Part shown: positions 42,071 to 51,690 of the stretch, piece by piece | Layout of the letters: each line of letters begins with the position of its first letter | How positions within the stretch are numbered: position 1 is the stretch's first letter | From: Cyclobacteriaceae bacterium YHN15 | GTDB lineage: Bacteria > Bacteroidota > Bacteroidia > Cytophagales > Cyclobacteriaceae | Length of the DNA stretch: 64,000 nt | Reading direction: 5' to 3' | Assembly: GCA_003797895.1 (NCBI GenBank) | Contig: RKQB01000001.1 | Span: forward strand, 325,822-389,821 | Translations under genes and position numbers: made by a program | Notes under the pieces: model-generated | What the model was told of the DNA's origin: nothing | Database searches by the model: none | What the model saw: the letters and a program-made list of their open reading frames with translations, nothing else

Positions 42071-42655
42071 ATGTTAAATTTCAAAGAAATATTTTCTGTT
42101 ACCCTTATCCTTTTTTCAGTAATAGATATTTTGGGATCCATTCCAATAATTATTAACCTTAGAAAAAAAGTCGGGCATGTACAATCCGGTAAGGCAACCT
42201 TAGCTGCCGGCGTACTAATGCTCCTCTTTCTATTAGTCGGGAAATCAATTTTATCCTTGTTCGGCATAGGAGTAGAAGACTTTGCCATAGCAGGTGCTCT
42301 GATTATTTTTGCTTTAGGTGCAGAAATGATTTTGGGAATTGAGTTGTTCAAGCCGGACCCTGATGCGTCCACCACCAGCGCTTCCATTGTTCCCATTGCA
42401 TTCCCCTTAATAGCCGGAGCGGGGACTTTAACTACTATTTTGACTTTGAAAGCGGAATATAGCCAACTCAATATAGCTGTGGGTATTATTATTAACCTCG
42501 GCATAGTTTATCTGGTTTTGAAAAGTACCAATTGGTTGGAAAGGAAATTGGGAAAAACAGGTCTTGATGTGCTCAGAAGGATTTTTGGAATAATTTTACT
42601 TTCCATTGCCATCAAGATTTTCAAGGGAGCTCTTTACACCGGGGAGATGATTTAA
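42071..42655 (+). CDS. MarC family inner-membrane protein
   Basis: The ATG at 42071 gives 194 residues with six hydrophobic segments, the MarC layout, including N-F-K-E-I-F-S-V-T-L-I-L-F-S-V-I-D-I-L-G-S-I-P, A-F-P-L-I-A-G-A-G-T-L-T-T-I and G-L-D-V-L-R-R-I-F-G-I-I-L-L-S-I-A-I-K. The family's biochemical role is not settled; the old link with antibiotic resistance in E. coli was not upheld. It probably shares a transcript with aroQ and the aminotransferase gene. Confidence 0.9.
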   Translation: MLNFKEIFSVTLILFSVIDILGSIPIIINLRKKVGHVQSGKATLAAGVLMLLFLLVGKSILSLFGIGVEDFAIAGALIIFALGAEMILGIELFKPDPDASTTSASIVPIAFPLIAGAGTLTTILTLKAEYSQLNIAVGIIINLGIVYLVLKSTNWLERKLGKTGLDVLRRIFGIILLSIAIKIFKGALYTGEMI

Positions 42656-42737
42656 GGAAAATATTTAATGGGAGTGATTTTAAAAAACTTTGAGGGTTGA
42701 AACCTTCCTTTGAAAAAACCTAATTTTACCGAGTGAG

Positions 42738-43217
42738 ATGATTACAATTTATACTGATGGTGCTGCCAAAGGAAATCCAGGGCCAGGGGGATATGGAGTC
42801 GTGATGAAATATAAGCATCACAGAAAAGAACTTTCTGAAGGGTTTCGACTTACCACCAATAACAGGATGGAATTGTTGGCTGTCATTCGGGGCCTTCAGG
42901 AAATAAAAGTTAGGAATATACCCGTTACTATCTATTCAGATAGTAAGTATGTGGTTGATGCGATTGAAAAGGGCTGGCTTTGGGGTTGGCAAAAAACAGG
43001 ATTCAAAAATAAAAAGAATCCGGATCTTTGGCGTCAATATATACCGCTACATGTTCGTTTTAAACCCAAGTTTATCTGGGTAAAAGGGCATGCAGGAAAC
43101 CATGAAAACGAAAGATGTGATCAATTGGCAGTTGCTGCCGCAGAATCACCAAATTTACCAGCTGATGAAGGTTATGAAAATACCGGACCTGAACCTAGGA
43201 TGGATTTTGATAGGTAA
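42738..43217 (+). CDS. rnhA: Ribonuclease HI
   Basis: The 159-residue protein carries the DEDD active site: D in I-Y-T-D-G-A-A-K-G-N-P-G-P-G, E in N-R-M-E-L-L-A-V, D in I-Y-S-D-S-K-Y-V-V-D-A, and D in the N-E-R-C-D-Q-L-A segment, with H in K-G-H-A-G-N. The W-K/G-W-Q handle region is present. It degrades RNA in RNA-DNA hybrids. A near-consensus TAATTTTA element occurs just upstream of the ATG. Confidence 0.95.
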   Translation: MITIYTDGAAKGNPGPGGYGVVMKYKHHRKELSEGFRLTTNNRMELLAVIRGLQEIKVRNIPVTIYSDSKYVVDAIEKGWLWGWQKTGFKNKKNPDLWRQYIPLHVRFKPKFIWVKGHAGNHENERCDQLAVAAAESPNLPADEGYENTGPEPRMDFDR

Positions 43218-43250
43218 TGGTGTGTATAAACGGCCTCCGGCAATTTAATT

Positions 43251-43964
43251 ATGTCAAAAACTTTTTTTCAATTCAAACAATTTGGCGTACATCAGGACCA
43301 GTGCGCTATGAAAATCAGTACGGATGGGGTCATTTTGGGGGCTTATGCAGGTTCGGGAAACCCGGAAAAAATACTTGAAATTGGGATTGGTACCGGTGTG
43401 GTTTCTCTAATGTTGGCCCAAAGATTTCCCGAAGCACATATTATAGGCATCGAAATTGATCACGGAGCTTGTTTACAGGCTACATTTAATGCCCATAATA
43501 GCCCATGGGCCAACAGACTAAACTTTAGATTTCAAAGTTTTCAGGATTATTATAAATCAGAAAATCAAAAATTTGACCTGATAATCTGTAATCCACCCTA
43601 CTATCCTGATCACTTAAAATCCAATGACAAAAGAAAGAACCTGGCCTTTCATAATGATAGCTTACCCTTCTCAAATTTGGTGGAGGGGACAGGTAGGCTT
43701 TTGACTTCAGAAGGGGATTTTTGGGTTATTTTACCTTTGAATCAAATGAAAAGCTTTGAAACGGTGGCTTTGAAAGCCGGATTATTTCCAAATCATCTGC
43801 TCATTGTCAGGGATAATCCTGAAAAGCCGGTTCTTCGTGTTATAAGGTCATTTAGTTTTACCAATAAAATAGTTGCCTCAAATGAACTGATTATCAAGGA
43901 TTATCAAAATAAATACTCCGAATCATATGCAGAATTATTGAAAGACTTCCTTTTGATTTTTTAA
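43251..43964 (+). CDS. tRNA1(Val) adenine(37)-N6-methyltransferase, TrmN6/YfiC family
   Basis: The 237-residue SAM-dependent methyltransferase has motif I in I-L-E-I-G-I-G-T-G-V-V-S-L, an acidic I-G-I-E-I-D, and the catalytic N-P-P-Y-Y (adenine N6-type). N-terminal F-F-Q-F-K-Q-F-G-V-H-Q-D-Q-C-A-M-K-I-S-T-D-G-V is family-typical. By family it methylates adenine in tRNA or a similar RNA. It lies 33 bases after rnhA. Confidence 0.9.
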   Translation: MSKTFFQFKQFGVHQDQCAMKISTDGVILGAYAGSGNPEKILEIGIGTGVVSLMLAQRFPEAHIIGIEIDHGACLQATFNAHNSPWANRLNFRFQSFQDYYKSENQKFDLIICNPPYYPDHLKSNDKRKNLAFHNDSLPFSNLVEGTGRLLTSEGDFWVILPLNQMKSFETVALKAGLFPNHLLIVRDNPEKPVLRVIRSFSFTNKIVASNELIIKDYQNKYSESYAELLKDFLLIF

Positions 43965-44056
43965 ATACTTTATGAAACTAAAGTAGTCTTTTTACAGTTT
44001 ATTTTTTTTGAATCAATATTCACGTATTTTTAGCCCTTGCTTAAAGAATTAATTTC

Positions 44057-45526
44057 ATGATTAAGAGGTTTATTGGTGTTATTTCAACCTATGTTTTGCT
44101 TTTTAGTGTTTTTTCCTCATGTGAGGAGAAAATAGACGTAACTCCTTCCATTATTACTGAAGATGTGCTTTATGTCAGCGGAGAAAGGTTAAGGATTTCG
44201 GGCAGGATAATTACCACGCAAAATATAGAAGCTTCGGATCATGGATTTTATATTTCGGAAAACGAATCTTTTAACCAGCCTACAACCATTTCCTTAGGAG
44301 AAAGGGTAAACCCAGGAAGATTCATTGGTGAAATTTCTTCTTTGGTTATTGACAGAAAGTATTTTGTAAAGGCATTTGTTACGATTCAGGATGAGAACAT
44401 TTTCGGAAATATTGCCGAAGTGGAAACTCTTTCTCCTTCTGTTTTCAATTTTTCCCCTAATAATGGCCCTGAAGGTACCATTGTCTCTATTTCCGGACAA
44501 AACCTAACTTCTGATACTCAGGTTTTTTTTGGAGATGTTAAGGGAACGGTTATTGATATTAGTTTTGAATCAATTCTTAAGGTGAGGGTTCCCCCCATTT
44601 CCGATCAATCAGTAGTCAACATAAAAGTACTGATACAAGGAAAGGAATTGAGTTTAGAGGAACCTTTTGAATATACTACGGGCAAGTATTCCAAATTGGC
44701 GGATTTTCCTTCGGCAATTAGGATTTTTGATGGTATATACCTGCAGGAGGATGATGTTTTTTATATTGGAATGGGTACGGATAGGGGACAGACCATGAAC
44801 AACACCATGTGGAAATATCAGGTAGGGGATGGGAATTGGCAGGAAATTTCGCTTCCTAGCAGGTCCTTGTGGAGGCCATTTTCAAGTAATTCGTATTATG
44901 GAGGAGGTTCATTAGGGCCTACTAACCCAGTTCCTGTTACGGATTTTTATCAGCTGAAAAATGGGCAGTTTTCAGCGATGTCTGATCTGCCATTTGTCAA
45001 ATCAAGGGCTTTGGCCTTTGAAATTTCAGGAAATCTTTATGTTGTTGGAGGGGTTTTAAATGGAATACCTTCGAGAGAAGTTTTTGAATATGCAGCTTCT
45101 TCGGGAATATGGAAGAAACTTAGAGATGCTCCATTTGATATCAATGAAACAGTACTTAATTTCACCTATGGTGGCAAGCAGTATTTTATTGACCCCCTTA
45201 ACAAAGACCTTTTAGCATTTGATCCGATAGCAGATTTTTGGGAAACAGTTTCGAGATTTCCAGGTGATCTTGGAAATGGAACAGGCGTTGGGGTAGTTAT
45301 CGGGGATAGAGCTTATCTTGGTCTTGGTAATAGATCCAATGAAATGTGGGAGTTGAATATGACCAACCTGAACTGGGCCGAAAAGAATAAATTTACAGGT
45401 TCAACAGTTGCCAGAAATTCAGCGATTTATGTTCATGGGGGATTAATTTATTTAGTGAGAAGTGCTGAAGTACAGATCCAAGGTGTGCCGTCGGAATTTT
45501 GGGTTTTTGACCCCAACGGTTTTTAA
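44057..45526 (+). CDS. Lipoprotein with IPT/TIG domain and kelch-like repeats
   Basis: The 489-residue protein has a lipoprotein signal ending V-F-S-S-C. Residues about 25-120 look like an Ig/fibronectin-type module. An IPT/TIG domain follows (F-S-P-N-N-G-P-E-G-T-I-V-S-I-S-G, V-F-F-G), and the C-terminal half contains kelch-like repeats (L-Y-V-V-G-G, E-V-F-E-Y, A-Y-L-G-L-G). It begins a three-gene operon with a TonB receptor (11 bases later) and a DUF4249 lipoprotein. It is probably an outer-membrane-surface binding partner; the ligand is unknown. Confidence 0.82.
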   Translation: MIKRFIGVISTYVLLFSVFSSCEEKIDVTPSIITEDVLYVSGERLRISGRIITTQNIEASDHGFYISENESFNQPTTISLGERVNPGRFIGEISSLVIDRKYFVKAFVTIQDENIFGNIAEVETLSPSVFNFSPNNGPEGTIVSISGQNLTSDTQVFFGDVKGTVIDISFESILKVRVPPISDQSVVNIKVLIQGKELSLEEPFEYTTGKYSKLADFPSAIRIFDGIYLQEDDVFYIGMGTDRGQTMNNTMWKYQVGDGNWQEISLPSRSLWRPFSSNSYYGGGSLGPTNPVPVTDFYQLKNGQFSAMSDLPFVKSRALAFEISGNLYVVGGVLNGIPSREVFEYAASSGIWKKLRDAPFDINETVLNFTYGGKQYFIDPLNKDLLAFDPIADFWETVSRFPGDLGNGTGVGVVIGDRAYLGLGNRSNEMWELNMTNLNWAEKNKFTGSTVARNSAIYVHGGLIYLVRSAEVQIQGVPSEFWVFDPNGF

Positions 45527-45537
45527 ACAATAGTTCT

Positions 45538-47937
45538 ATGAAAAAGATTTTACTTCTTTCCTTCTTGTTTACCTTCTTTTTCAATGGATGGATAATTGCC
45601 CAACAAAGGAATGTCGTGGGTAGGGATATCGGTGAATTGAAAAACCTAAAAATCAGTGGAAGAATAACAGATCAAATTACCGGTGAAGCACTAGTTGGAG
45701 CGACTGTAACCGTTCGGGAAATCAATAAAACTGAAATAACCAATTCAAACGGAACTTTCAATTTAGTTTTGGATAGGGCTGAATATATATTGGAGTTCCG
45801 ATATGTGGGATACGAAACAGTAATCTATCCCATGATTGCTGTTGGTGAAGGAAGGATTAATCTTACCATGATTCAGGAGGATTTTACTTTGGATGATGTG
45901 GTGATTTTCGGCAGAGATCCTGAGCAAAATATCAGGAGTACCGATATGGGGGCTATCAGTATAAGCATGAATACGCTTAAAGAACTGCCTCCATTTTTGG
46001 GTGAAGTGGACATTATCCGATCTGTAGCTACACTTCCTGGCGTCAGTCAGGTGGGGGAAGCCTCCTCCGGATTGAACGTAAGGGGAGGAGGGGCTGACCA
46101 AAATCTGATCATGTTTGCAGGAGCTCCTGTTTATAATCCCTCGCATTTGTTTGGTTTGTTTACTGCCTTTAATCCCGATGTAGTAAACGACTTTACCTTA
46201 TATAAGGCGATTATACCTGCCCGCTTTGGAGGGAGGGGATCCTCAATCTTGGACATTGGACCTAAATCCGGAAGTTTGACTCGGTGGGGTGGAGATATTA
46301 TGGCAGGTACAGTTTCAGGTAAAGCATCAGTAAATGGACCAATTGTAAAAGACTATCTTTCTGCACAGGTAAGTTTCAGAGGTTCTTATATCAATTGGTT
46401 GTTGAATTCTCTGAATAATCCGGATTTGAGAACAAGTCAGGCAAATTTCAATGATGTTAATGCCATTTTATATGGGGAAATCAATGAAAATCATAACTTG
46501 ACGTATAGCTTTTACAGAAGTTATGATGACTTTGCTTTGGCCTCAGATACGACGATTTCATGGACAAACCAAAGTCAATCCATCCGTTATTCAGGGAGAT
46601 TTGGCGAAAAAGCCAATCTGGATATCATTGGGTTTCAAACGCTATATGATTTTACAATTTTCAATCAATCCGGCATCAATAATTTTGACCTAAAATCGGG
46701 AATTACCGATACTGGGCTTCGGGTTAATTTTACTTATGATATCGGAGTGAAAAACCGGATCAGTATAGGAGGAGACACCAAGCAACTTACTATCCAGCCA
46801 GGAGAATTGATTCCTGATGCAGGGTCTGAATCCGGAGTCTTGCCACAAAAAGTCCAAAATGAGTACGGTCGGGAGAGTGGTGTTTATTTTCAGCATGAAT
46901 TTGAGCTAGGGGAAAAATTTGGGTTTACCTATGGTGTCAGATATGACTATTATCAATATTTAGGTCCAAGGACAGTGAGGGAATATGCTGAAAACTTACC
47001 CATTAATTCCGGTAATGTGATTGGTGAGCGTACTTATGGAGATGGCGAGGTGATACAGACCTATGATGGATTTGGACCAAGGGTTTCTATGAGATATTCA
47101 TTGGACAGCAAAACATCCATTAAGGCCGGATACAACAAAATGTACCAGTTTATCCATTTGATATCCAATACGGCGACTATTGCTCCCACAGATGTATGGA
47201 AATTGAGTGACCAGTTTATAAGGCCTCAAATCGTAGACCAATATTCCTTAGGTATTTACAAAAATTTCAAGGGCAATATATTTGAGACATCTGTGGAAGT
47301 ATATTACAAGGATATACAAAATGTGGTGGAGTATAAAGATGGTGCAAGACTATTGCTCCAAAATAATTTAGAAACAGAAATAATTCCAGGTGTAGGTCAA
47401 GCCTACGGGGTCGAAGTCTATGCGAAAAAGAATTTGGGCAGGACAACAGGATGGGTTAGCTATACCTATTCCAGGGCATTGAGAAGAGTAATTACACCTT
47501 TTGAAGAAGAGATCATAAATGATGGAGAGTGGTTTCCTGCCAATTTTGACAAACCACACGATTTTACTATGATCGGTAATTACAAAATCAGTACTTTAAC
47601 TTCTTTTTCAGCAACCTTCTCTTACAGTACAGGAAGACCTGTGACCTTTCCAGAGGCGAAGTTTGATTTTGCAGGAAACTCATTGGCGTATTTCAGAAAC
47701 AGGAATTTACAGCGTATCCCGGACTTTCATAGACTGGATGTTTCCTTAAATTTCAAATTACAAGGGAAGGGCAAATTTTTTGACGGAGATTGGACCTTTG
47801 CAATCATGAATGTCTACGGGAGGAAAAATCCATTCTCCATCTTCTTTGCGGATCAAGCGGGATCACCTCCTCAGGCCTATAGATTGGCTATTTTGGGAGT
47901 GCCTTTACCTACCTTAAGTTATTCTTTAAAATTCTGA
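45538..47937 (+). CDS. TonB-dependent receptor with carboxypeptidase-regulatory domain
   Basis: The 799-residue protein has a signal peptide ending W-I-I-A-Q, a CarboxypepD_reg-like domain (K-I-S-G-R-I-T-D-Q-I-T-G-E-A-L-V-G-A-T-V), and a plug with L-P-G-V-S-Q-V-G-E-A-S-S-G-L-N-V-R-G-G. A long barrel follows, ending in L-P-T-L-S-Y-S-L-K-F. It imports an unknown substrate across the outer membrane using TonB energy. The flanking IPT/kelch and DUF4249 lipoprotein genes (gaps of 11 and 5 bases) are the common arrangement for this receptor type. Confidence 0.92.
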   Translation: MKKILLLSFLFTFFFNGWIIAQQRNVVGRDIGELKNLKISGRITDQITGEALVGATVTVREINKTEITNSNGTFNLVLDRAEYILEFRYVGYETVIYPMIAVGEGRINLTMIQEDFTLDDVVIFGRDPEQNIRSTDMGAISISMNTLKELPPFLGEVDIIRSVATLPGVSQVGEASSGLNVRGGGADQNLIMFAGAPVYNPSHLFGLFTAFNPDVVNDFTLYKAIIPARFGGRGSSILDIGPKSGSLTRWGGDIMAGTVSGKASVNGPIVKDYLSAQVSFRGSYINWLLNSLNNPDLRTSQANFNDVNAILYGEINENHNLTYSFYRSYDDFALASDTTISWTNQSQSIRYSGRFGEKANLDIIGFQTLYDFTIFNQSGINNFDLKSGITDTGLRVNFTYDIGVKNRISIGGDTKQLTIQPGELIPDAGSESGVLPQKVQNEYGRESGVYFQHEFELGEKFGFTYGVRYDYYQYLGPRTVREYAENLPINSGNVIGERTYGDGEVIQTYDGFGPRVSMRYSLDSKTSIKAGYNKMYQFIHLISNTATIAPTDVWKLSDQFIRPQIVDQYSLGIYKNFKGNIFETSVEVYYKDIQNVVEYKDGARLLLQNNLETEIIPGVGQAYGVEVYAKKNLGRTTGWVSYTYSRALRRVITPFEEEIINDGEWFPANFDKPHDFTMIGNYKISTLTSFSATFSYSTGRPVTFPEAKFDFAGNSLAYFRNRNLQRIPDFHRLDVSLNFKLQGKGKFFDGDWTFAIMNVYGRKNPFSIFFADQAGSPPQAYRLAILGVPLPTLSYSLKF

Positions 47938-47942
47938 TTTCG

Positions 47943-49001
47943 ATGGTAAAAAGATTATTATTATTCATTATATTCATTTTTCCCCTTTCCTGTATAGACC
48001 CCTATAATATTGGAATAGAAGAAGGGGAACAATTGCTTACAGTTGATGGTTTTATTACGAATGATTTTGGCCCTCATACTATCCGTTTGACAAGGTCAGA
48101 TACTTACGGGTCTGTATTTGAAGGGCTTATCAGACCCATCAGGAGGGCAACAGTCAGCGTAAGGGATAGCCAAGGCCTTGTTACCTTCCTGACGGAAACA
48201 GAACCGGGGACATATGTCACTCCAAATGATTTTGCGGCTAAACTGGGCCTTTCTTATACCCTTCAGATCCGATTATCGGAAGGCCAAGAGTACACATCTT
48301 TTCCAGAGAAAATTAATCCCGTTGCACCAATAGATTCTGTGTCTTATCGAAGCCTACAGCTTGCAACAGATAATCGTCTTGAAGATAGGGTTGGAGTGCA
48401 ATTGGTCGCCCATTTTAAAGATCCCAGCGATCAATCAAATTTTTATTACTGGAGGACCAATCCCGGGATGTTTGTGGTGGTGGCTAATCCTGAATTGTAC
48501 ACCTTACCTCCAACAGATCCAACAAATCCCAGAGGTCCTGCTCCAAAAGATTGTTGTGCCACATGTTATCTAGTAGAAAATAGTAGACTCCAAAATTTCA
48601 CTGTAGCCTCTGATGAAGAGTTTAACGGCCTTTCAACACGGGTTCCAATTACATTTATTGAAGATAATGGTCTTAGATTTAAGGACACCTATAGAGCGGA
48701 GATTTTGCAAATGGGTATTTCTCAAGGGGCCCACAGGTTTTTAAGACTTGTTAATCAACAACTCAATATCACAGGTAGTGTTTTTGATCAGCCACCTGCT
48801 AATATTCGCGGAAATATGGTGAGTTTGGATAATCCTGATGAAGTAGTCTTGGGATATTTTATAGCTGCTTCAGTCGCAAATAAATCTGTGTATATTAAAA
48901 GGGAAGATTTGGAATTTACTGCAATTCCAAGGATAATTCCCGATGACTGTCAGATTGTGCCAGGTGCCACTTTAACCCCACCAGCAGGCTGGAATCCTTA
49001 A
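47943..49001 (+). CDS. DUF4249 lipoprotein
   Basis: The 352-residue protein has a lipoprotein signal ending F-P-L-S-C and the DUF4249 layout: L-L-T-V-D-G-F-I-T-N-D-F-G-P-H-T-I-R-L, V-R-D-S-Q-G, Y-T-L-Q-I, and a later cysteine cluster (C-C-A-T-C) in the middle. The family is nearly always beside a TonB receptor in Bacteroidota. It is probably a surface-exposed partner of the receptor encoded 5 bases upstream. The gene converges with the saccharopine-dehydrogenase-like gene with a 6-base gap. Confidence 0.88.
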   Translation: MVKRLLLFIIFIFPLSCIDPYNIGIEEGEQLLTVDGFITNDFGPHTIRLTRSDTYGSVFEGLIRPIRRATVSVRDSQGLVTFLTETEPGTYVTPNDFAAKLGLSYTLQIRLSEGQEYTSFPEKINPVAPIDSVSYRSLQLATDNRLEDRVGVQLVAHFKDPSDQSNFYYWRTNPGMFVVVANPELYTLPPTDPTNPRGPAPKDCCATCYLVENSRLQNFTVASDEEFNGLSTRVPITFIEDNGLRFKDTYRAEILQMGISQGAHRFLRLVNQQLNITGSVFDQPPANIRGNMVSLDNPDEVVLGYFIAASVANKSVYIKREDLEFTAIPRIIPDDCQIVPGATLTPPAGWNP

Positions 49002-49007
49002 AATTTA

Positions 49008-50342
49008 TCAGGATATTAACTCTTCGGATTCCTGGAAAATAATCCCTTTCTTTTCCAGTGAAGACAAAATCGGTTCGTAAATAGAAGGTATTACAGGGAG
49101 CATTAAGCCTTTCGCTTTTATCTTTCCCTCTAAAAACATATCCACAGCAATGGCTAAAGGCAATCCTACTGTCTTGGCCATTGCGGTATGTTCTTGGTCT
49201 TCTCCTTTACACACTAAGCTGGATGTTATTTTTTTAATTCCTTTTTGGGTTTTAACTTCAAATTGATGCTGCATCACAATCATATCTTTATCCATTGGAT
49301 CAAGTTTCCATTTGTCTTCCAAAATCGTTTGAAGAATGGAGGCAGGGCTTCCTTTAGTCTTTGGTAAGGCGTCTTTTTCAAAAAGTCCCAGCCATTTTAT
49401 TTTCTCCATAATGGACATATCAAGCCAAGGCAGGATTTGCTGAAGTTTTGATTCTACACTTTTTTCCTTGTGGAAGGGGAGAAAGGTATTTAGAAATTCT
49501 CTTTTAGTAAATCCATTGGGAAGATCCATTTCAAATGTGTCATCTGTTAAACCCAGTTGCACAAATACATCCCAACTCTGACAAAACCCGGATCTCCTTA
49601 AAGTTCCTCTTAGAAGGGTAGGTATGTTATCCATCTCATAAATCTTTCTGTACACCAATGAATCCCTATTTGCATAGGCATCAAAATCCCCAACTTCTTG
49701 AAAGCTTATTTTTTCAAGTCTTCTGAACAGCATATGGTAGGGTATGTATTTGAACTCACCATTCTCTATATAGCGGGATACGCCCTGTCCTGCCAAAACT
49801 ACGTTTCTTGGATTCCATGTAAATTTGTATTTCCATGGGTTATCTTCGCTTTCAGGAGCAAGCACTCCTCCAGTATAGGACTTGAAGGAAATAATTTCGT
49901 TTCCAGCTGCCTTTTCCCGGTCTATAATTTGTTTTGCAGACATGTGGTCAATTCCTGGATCCAAACCGCATTCATTAAGAAATAACAGTCCTTTTGAATC
50001 GATAGCCTCTTTCATTTTTCTCAGCTCATCAGATTCATAAGAAGCAGTAAAAAAATGTTTACCCAATTCAAGACAATCCTGTGCCACTATAGGGTGCAAA
50101 AATGCAGGTAACATGGAGATCACAAGTTCCGACTTTTCAATCAGGCTCCTTCTGGATTGCGGATCTTTCAAATTTATCTCAGCTGCCAAGGTATTTTCTT
50201 GACCTCTCAATTTTTTTTCTGCAATATCCTTGCTGACATCTGCCAGAATGATATACCTTTTTTTCTCAGTTGCGGATTTCCTCAGGTAATCTATCAGAAA
50301 GGTGGTAGACTTTCCTGCTCCAATAATTAGGATTGTTTGCAT
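49008..50342 (-). CDS. Saccharopine dehydrogenase-like (LYS9/LOR family) oxidoreductase
   Basis: The 444-residue protein begins with a Rossmann NAD(P) motif (I-L-I-I-G-A-G-K-S-T). It shows family marks V-I-S-M-L-P-A-F-L-H, N-E-C-G-L-D-P-G-I-D-H-M, S-F-K-S-Y-T-G-G-V-L-A-P and N-P-W-K-Y-K-F-T-W-N-P. It resembles saccharopine dehydrogenases that form glutamate-semialdehyde-linked intermediates in lysine metabolism, or related carboxynorspermidine-type enzymes. No lysine-degradation partner is adjacent, so the exact reaction is uncertain. Confidence 0.85.
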   Translation of the reverse strand: MQTILIIGAGKSTTFLIDYLRKSATEKKRYIILADVSKDIAEKKLRGQENTLAAEINLKDPQSRRSLIEKSELVISMLPAFLHPIVAQDCLELGKHFFTASYESDELRKMKEAIDSKGLLFLNECGLDPGIDHMSAKQIIDREKAAGNEIISFKSYTGGVLAPESEDNPWKYKFTWNPRNVVLAGQGVSRYIENGEFKYIPYHMLFRRLEKISFQEVGDFDAYANRDSLVYRKIYEMDNIPTLLRGTLRRSGFCQSWDVFVQLGLTDDTFEMDLPNGFTKREFLNTFLPFHKEKSVESKLQQILPWLDMSIMEKIKWLGLFEKDALPKTKGSPASILQTILEDKWKLDPMDKDMIVMQHQFEVKTQKGIKKITSSLVCKGEDQEHTAMAKTVGLPLAIAVDMFLEGKIKAKGLMLPVIPSIYEPILSSLEKKGIIFQESEELIS

Positions 50343-50481
50343 TTGGGTTTACAAAAATGGTTTATTGCTATCCCAAGTTGTGAAAAAAGAATCAAGGTCA
50401 AAAACTCTTCCCGATAAATTCAAGAAAAAGAACATTTGCCATTTATTTTTTGTTAATTAAAGCCTTCTTTATGGCGTTAGG

Positions 50482-50964
50482 ATGAGAAAAAAAATTGAAT
50501 TAAAAGTAGCTCTTGAAGTTTATCCCCCGGAGGAGTGGACAGCAGAAGACAGAAGTCTTATTGAATTGGCTCAGGAAACTTCTAAGAATGCCCATGCTCC
50601 TTATTCTGATTTTTTGGTCGGTGCATCTCTGCTTTTGGAGAATGGTAAAGTATTTGCTGCAAATAACCAGGAAAATGTTTCCTTCCCTGTAGGGATCTGT
50701 GCTGAAAGAGCAGTATTGAGTTACGCGATGGGAAATTTTCCTGATTCCAAGCCTTTAAAAATTGCCATTGTTGCAAAGAGAAGAAATGAAAATGGAGTAG
50801 CCAATGTAATGCCTTGTGGTCTATGCCGACAAACTATCAATGAATATGAAGTGAAATTTAAGTCCTCCATTACGGTCATGATGCTTTCTCCAGATGGGAA
50901 TGTCCTTGTTGCCCATGGAATAGAACAATTATTACCTTTTAGATTTAATGACCTGAACAGTTGA
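50482..50964 (+). CDS. cdd: Cytidine deaminase
   Basis: The 160-residue protein has the zinc-site motifs of tetrameric cytidine deaminases: C-A-E-R-A-V-L (Cys ligand and catalytic Glu) and P-C-G-L-C-R-Q (two Cys ligands). A-P-Y-S-D-F-L-V-G-A-S and N-N-Q-E-N-V-S-F-P-V-G-I also match. It deaminates cytidine or deoxycytidine in pyrimidine salvage. Its stop overlaps the ATG of the next gene by one base. Confidence 0.95.
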   Translation: MRKKIELKVALEVYPPEEWTAEDRSLIELAQETSKNAHAPYSDFLVGASLLLENGKVFAANNQENVSFPVGICAERAVLSYAMGNFPDSKPLKIAIVAKRRNENGVANVMPCGLCRQTINEYEVKFKSSITVMMLSPDGNVLVAHGIEQLLPFRFNDLNS

Positions 50965-51620
50965 TGAAATCTACTATTAAATATGAGCATTTTGCTCACT
51001 ACAGGACTTCCCACGTCATCAATTACGATGAAAAAGAAATTCTGATCGCCCTGCATGGCTATGGTCAACTTTCAGAATTTTTTCTAAGGAAACTAACCCC
51101 TCTTTCCCATGAGGAAAGATTGATAGTTGTACCTGAAGCCACAAATTATTATTATTTACAGGGCTTTTCGGGAAGGGTTGGGGCCAATTGGATGACAAAA
51201 CATGAAAGAGAATCTGCTATTTGCAACAATATTAATTATTTGAACGCCATATTGAATTCGCTTTTGGTTAATTATAAAAATCAGCCCAAGATTAAAGTAA
51301 TGGGATTTTCTCAAGGAGCAGCCACGGCCACCAGATGGGTAAGTCAGTTGCAGATTCCCATTGATACCTTAATTTTATGGGGTGGAGGGTTTGCGCATGA
51401 TCTTGAATTAGGGAAAATATCCCTTCAGTTGAAAAAAACAAAGTGTATTATTGCCATTGGGGACAAAGATGAATTCATTACGGAAGATTCAATGTCAAAA
51501 CAAAACGAATTGATCAAAGCCATGAATTTGAACGTGGAGATGATCGGATACCCCGGTGGGCACGATCTGAATCTGGAAGTTTTGGTTCATTTATTTGAAA
51601 ACCAAAAAGTTAATGACTGA
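50964..51620 (+). CDS. Alpha/beta-hydrolase, phospholipase/carboxylesterase-like
   Basis: The 218-residue protein has a G-F-S-Q-G nucleophile elbow, a catalytic Asp in G-D-K-D-E-F-I and His in G-G-H-D. Short length and the A-L-H-G-Y-G-Q-L-S-E-F start fit carboxylesterase/thioesterase-type enzymes. The ATG at 50964 overlaps the cdd stop; a TTG one codon earlier is ignored. It lacks a signal peptide, so it is cytoplasmic. The substrate is unknown. Confidence 0.85.
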   Translation: MKSTIKYEHFAHYRTSHVINYDEKEILIALHGYGQLSEFFLRKLTPLSHEERLIVVPEATNYYYLQGFSGRVGANWMTKHERESAICNNINYLNAILNSLLVNYKNQPKIKVMGFSQGAATATRWVSQLQIPIDTLILWGGGFAHDLELGKISLQLKKTKCIIAIGDKDEFITEDSMSKQNELIKAMNLNVEMIGYPGGHDLNLEVLVHLFENQKVND

Positions 51621-51690
51621 TACCTATTTAAATTGTTTGATTTTAACAGGCAGTTAGTTAATTTTCTCAAAATTTTACATTTTAATCATA

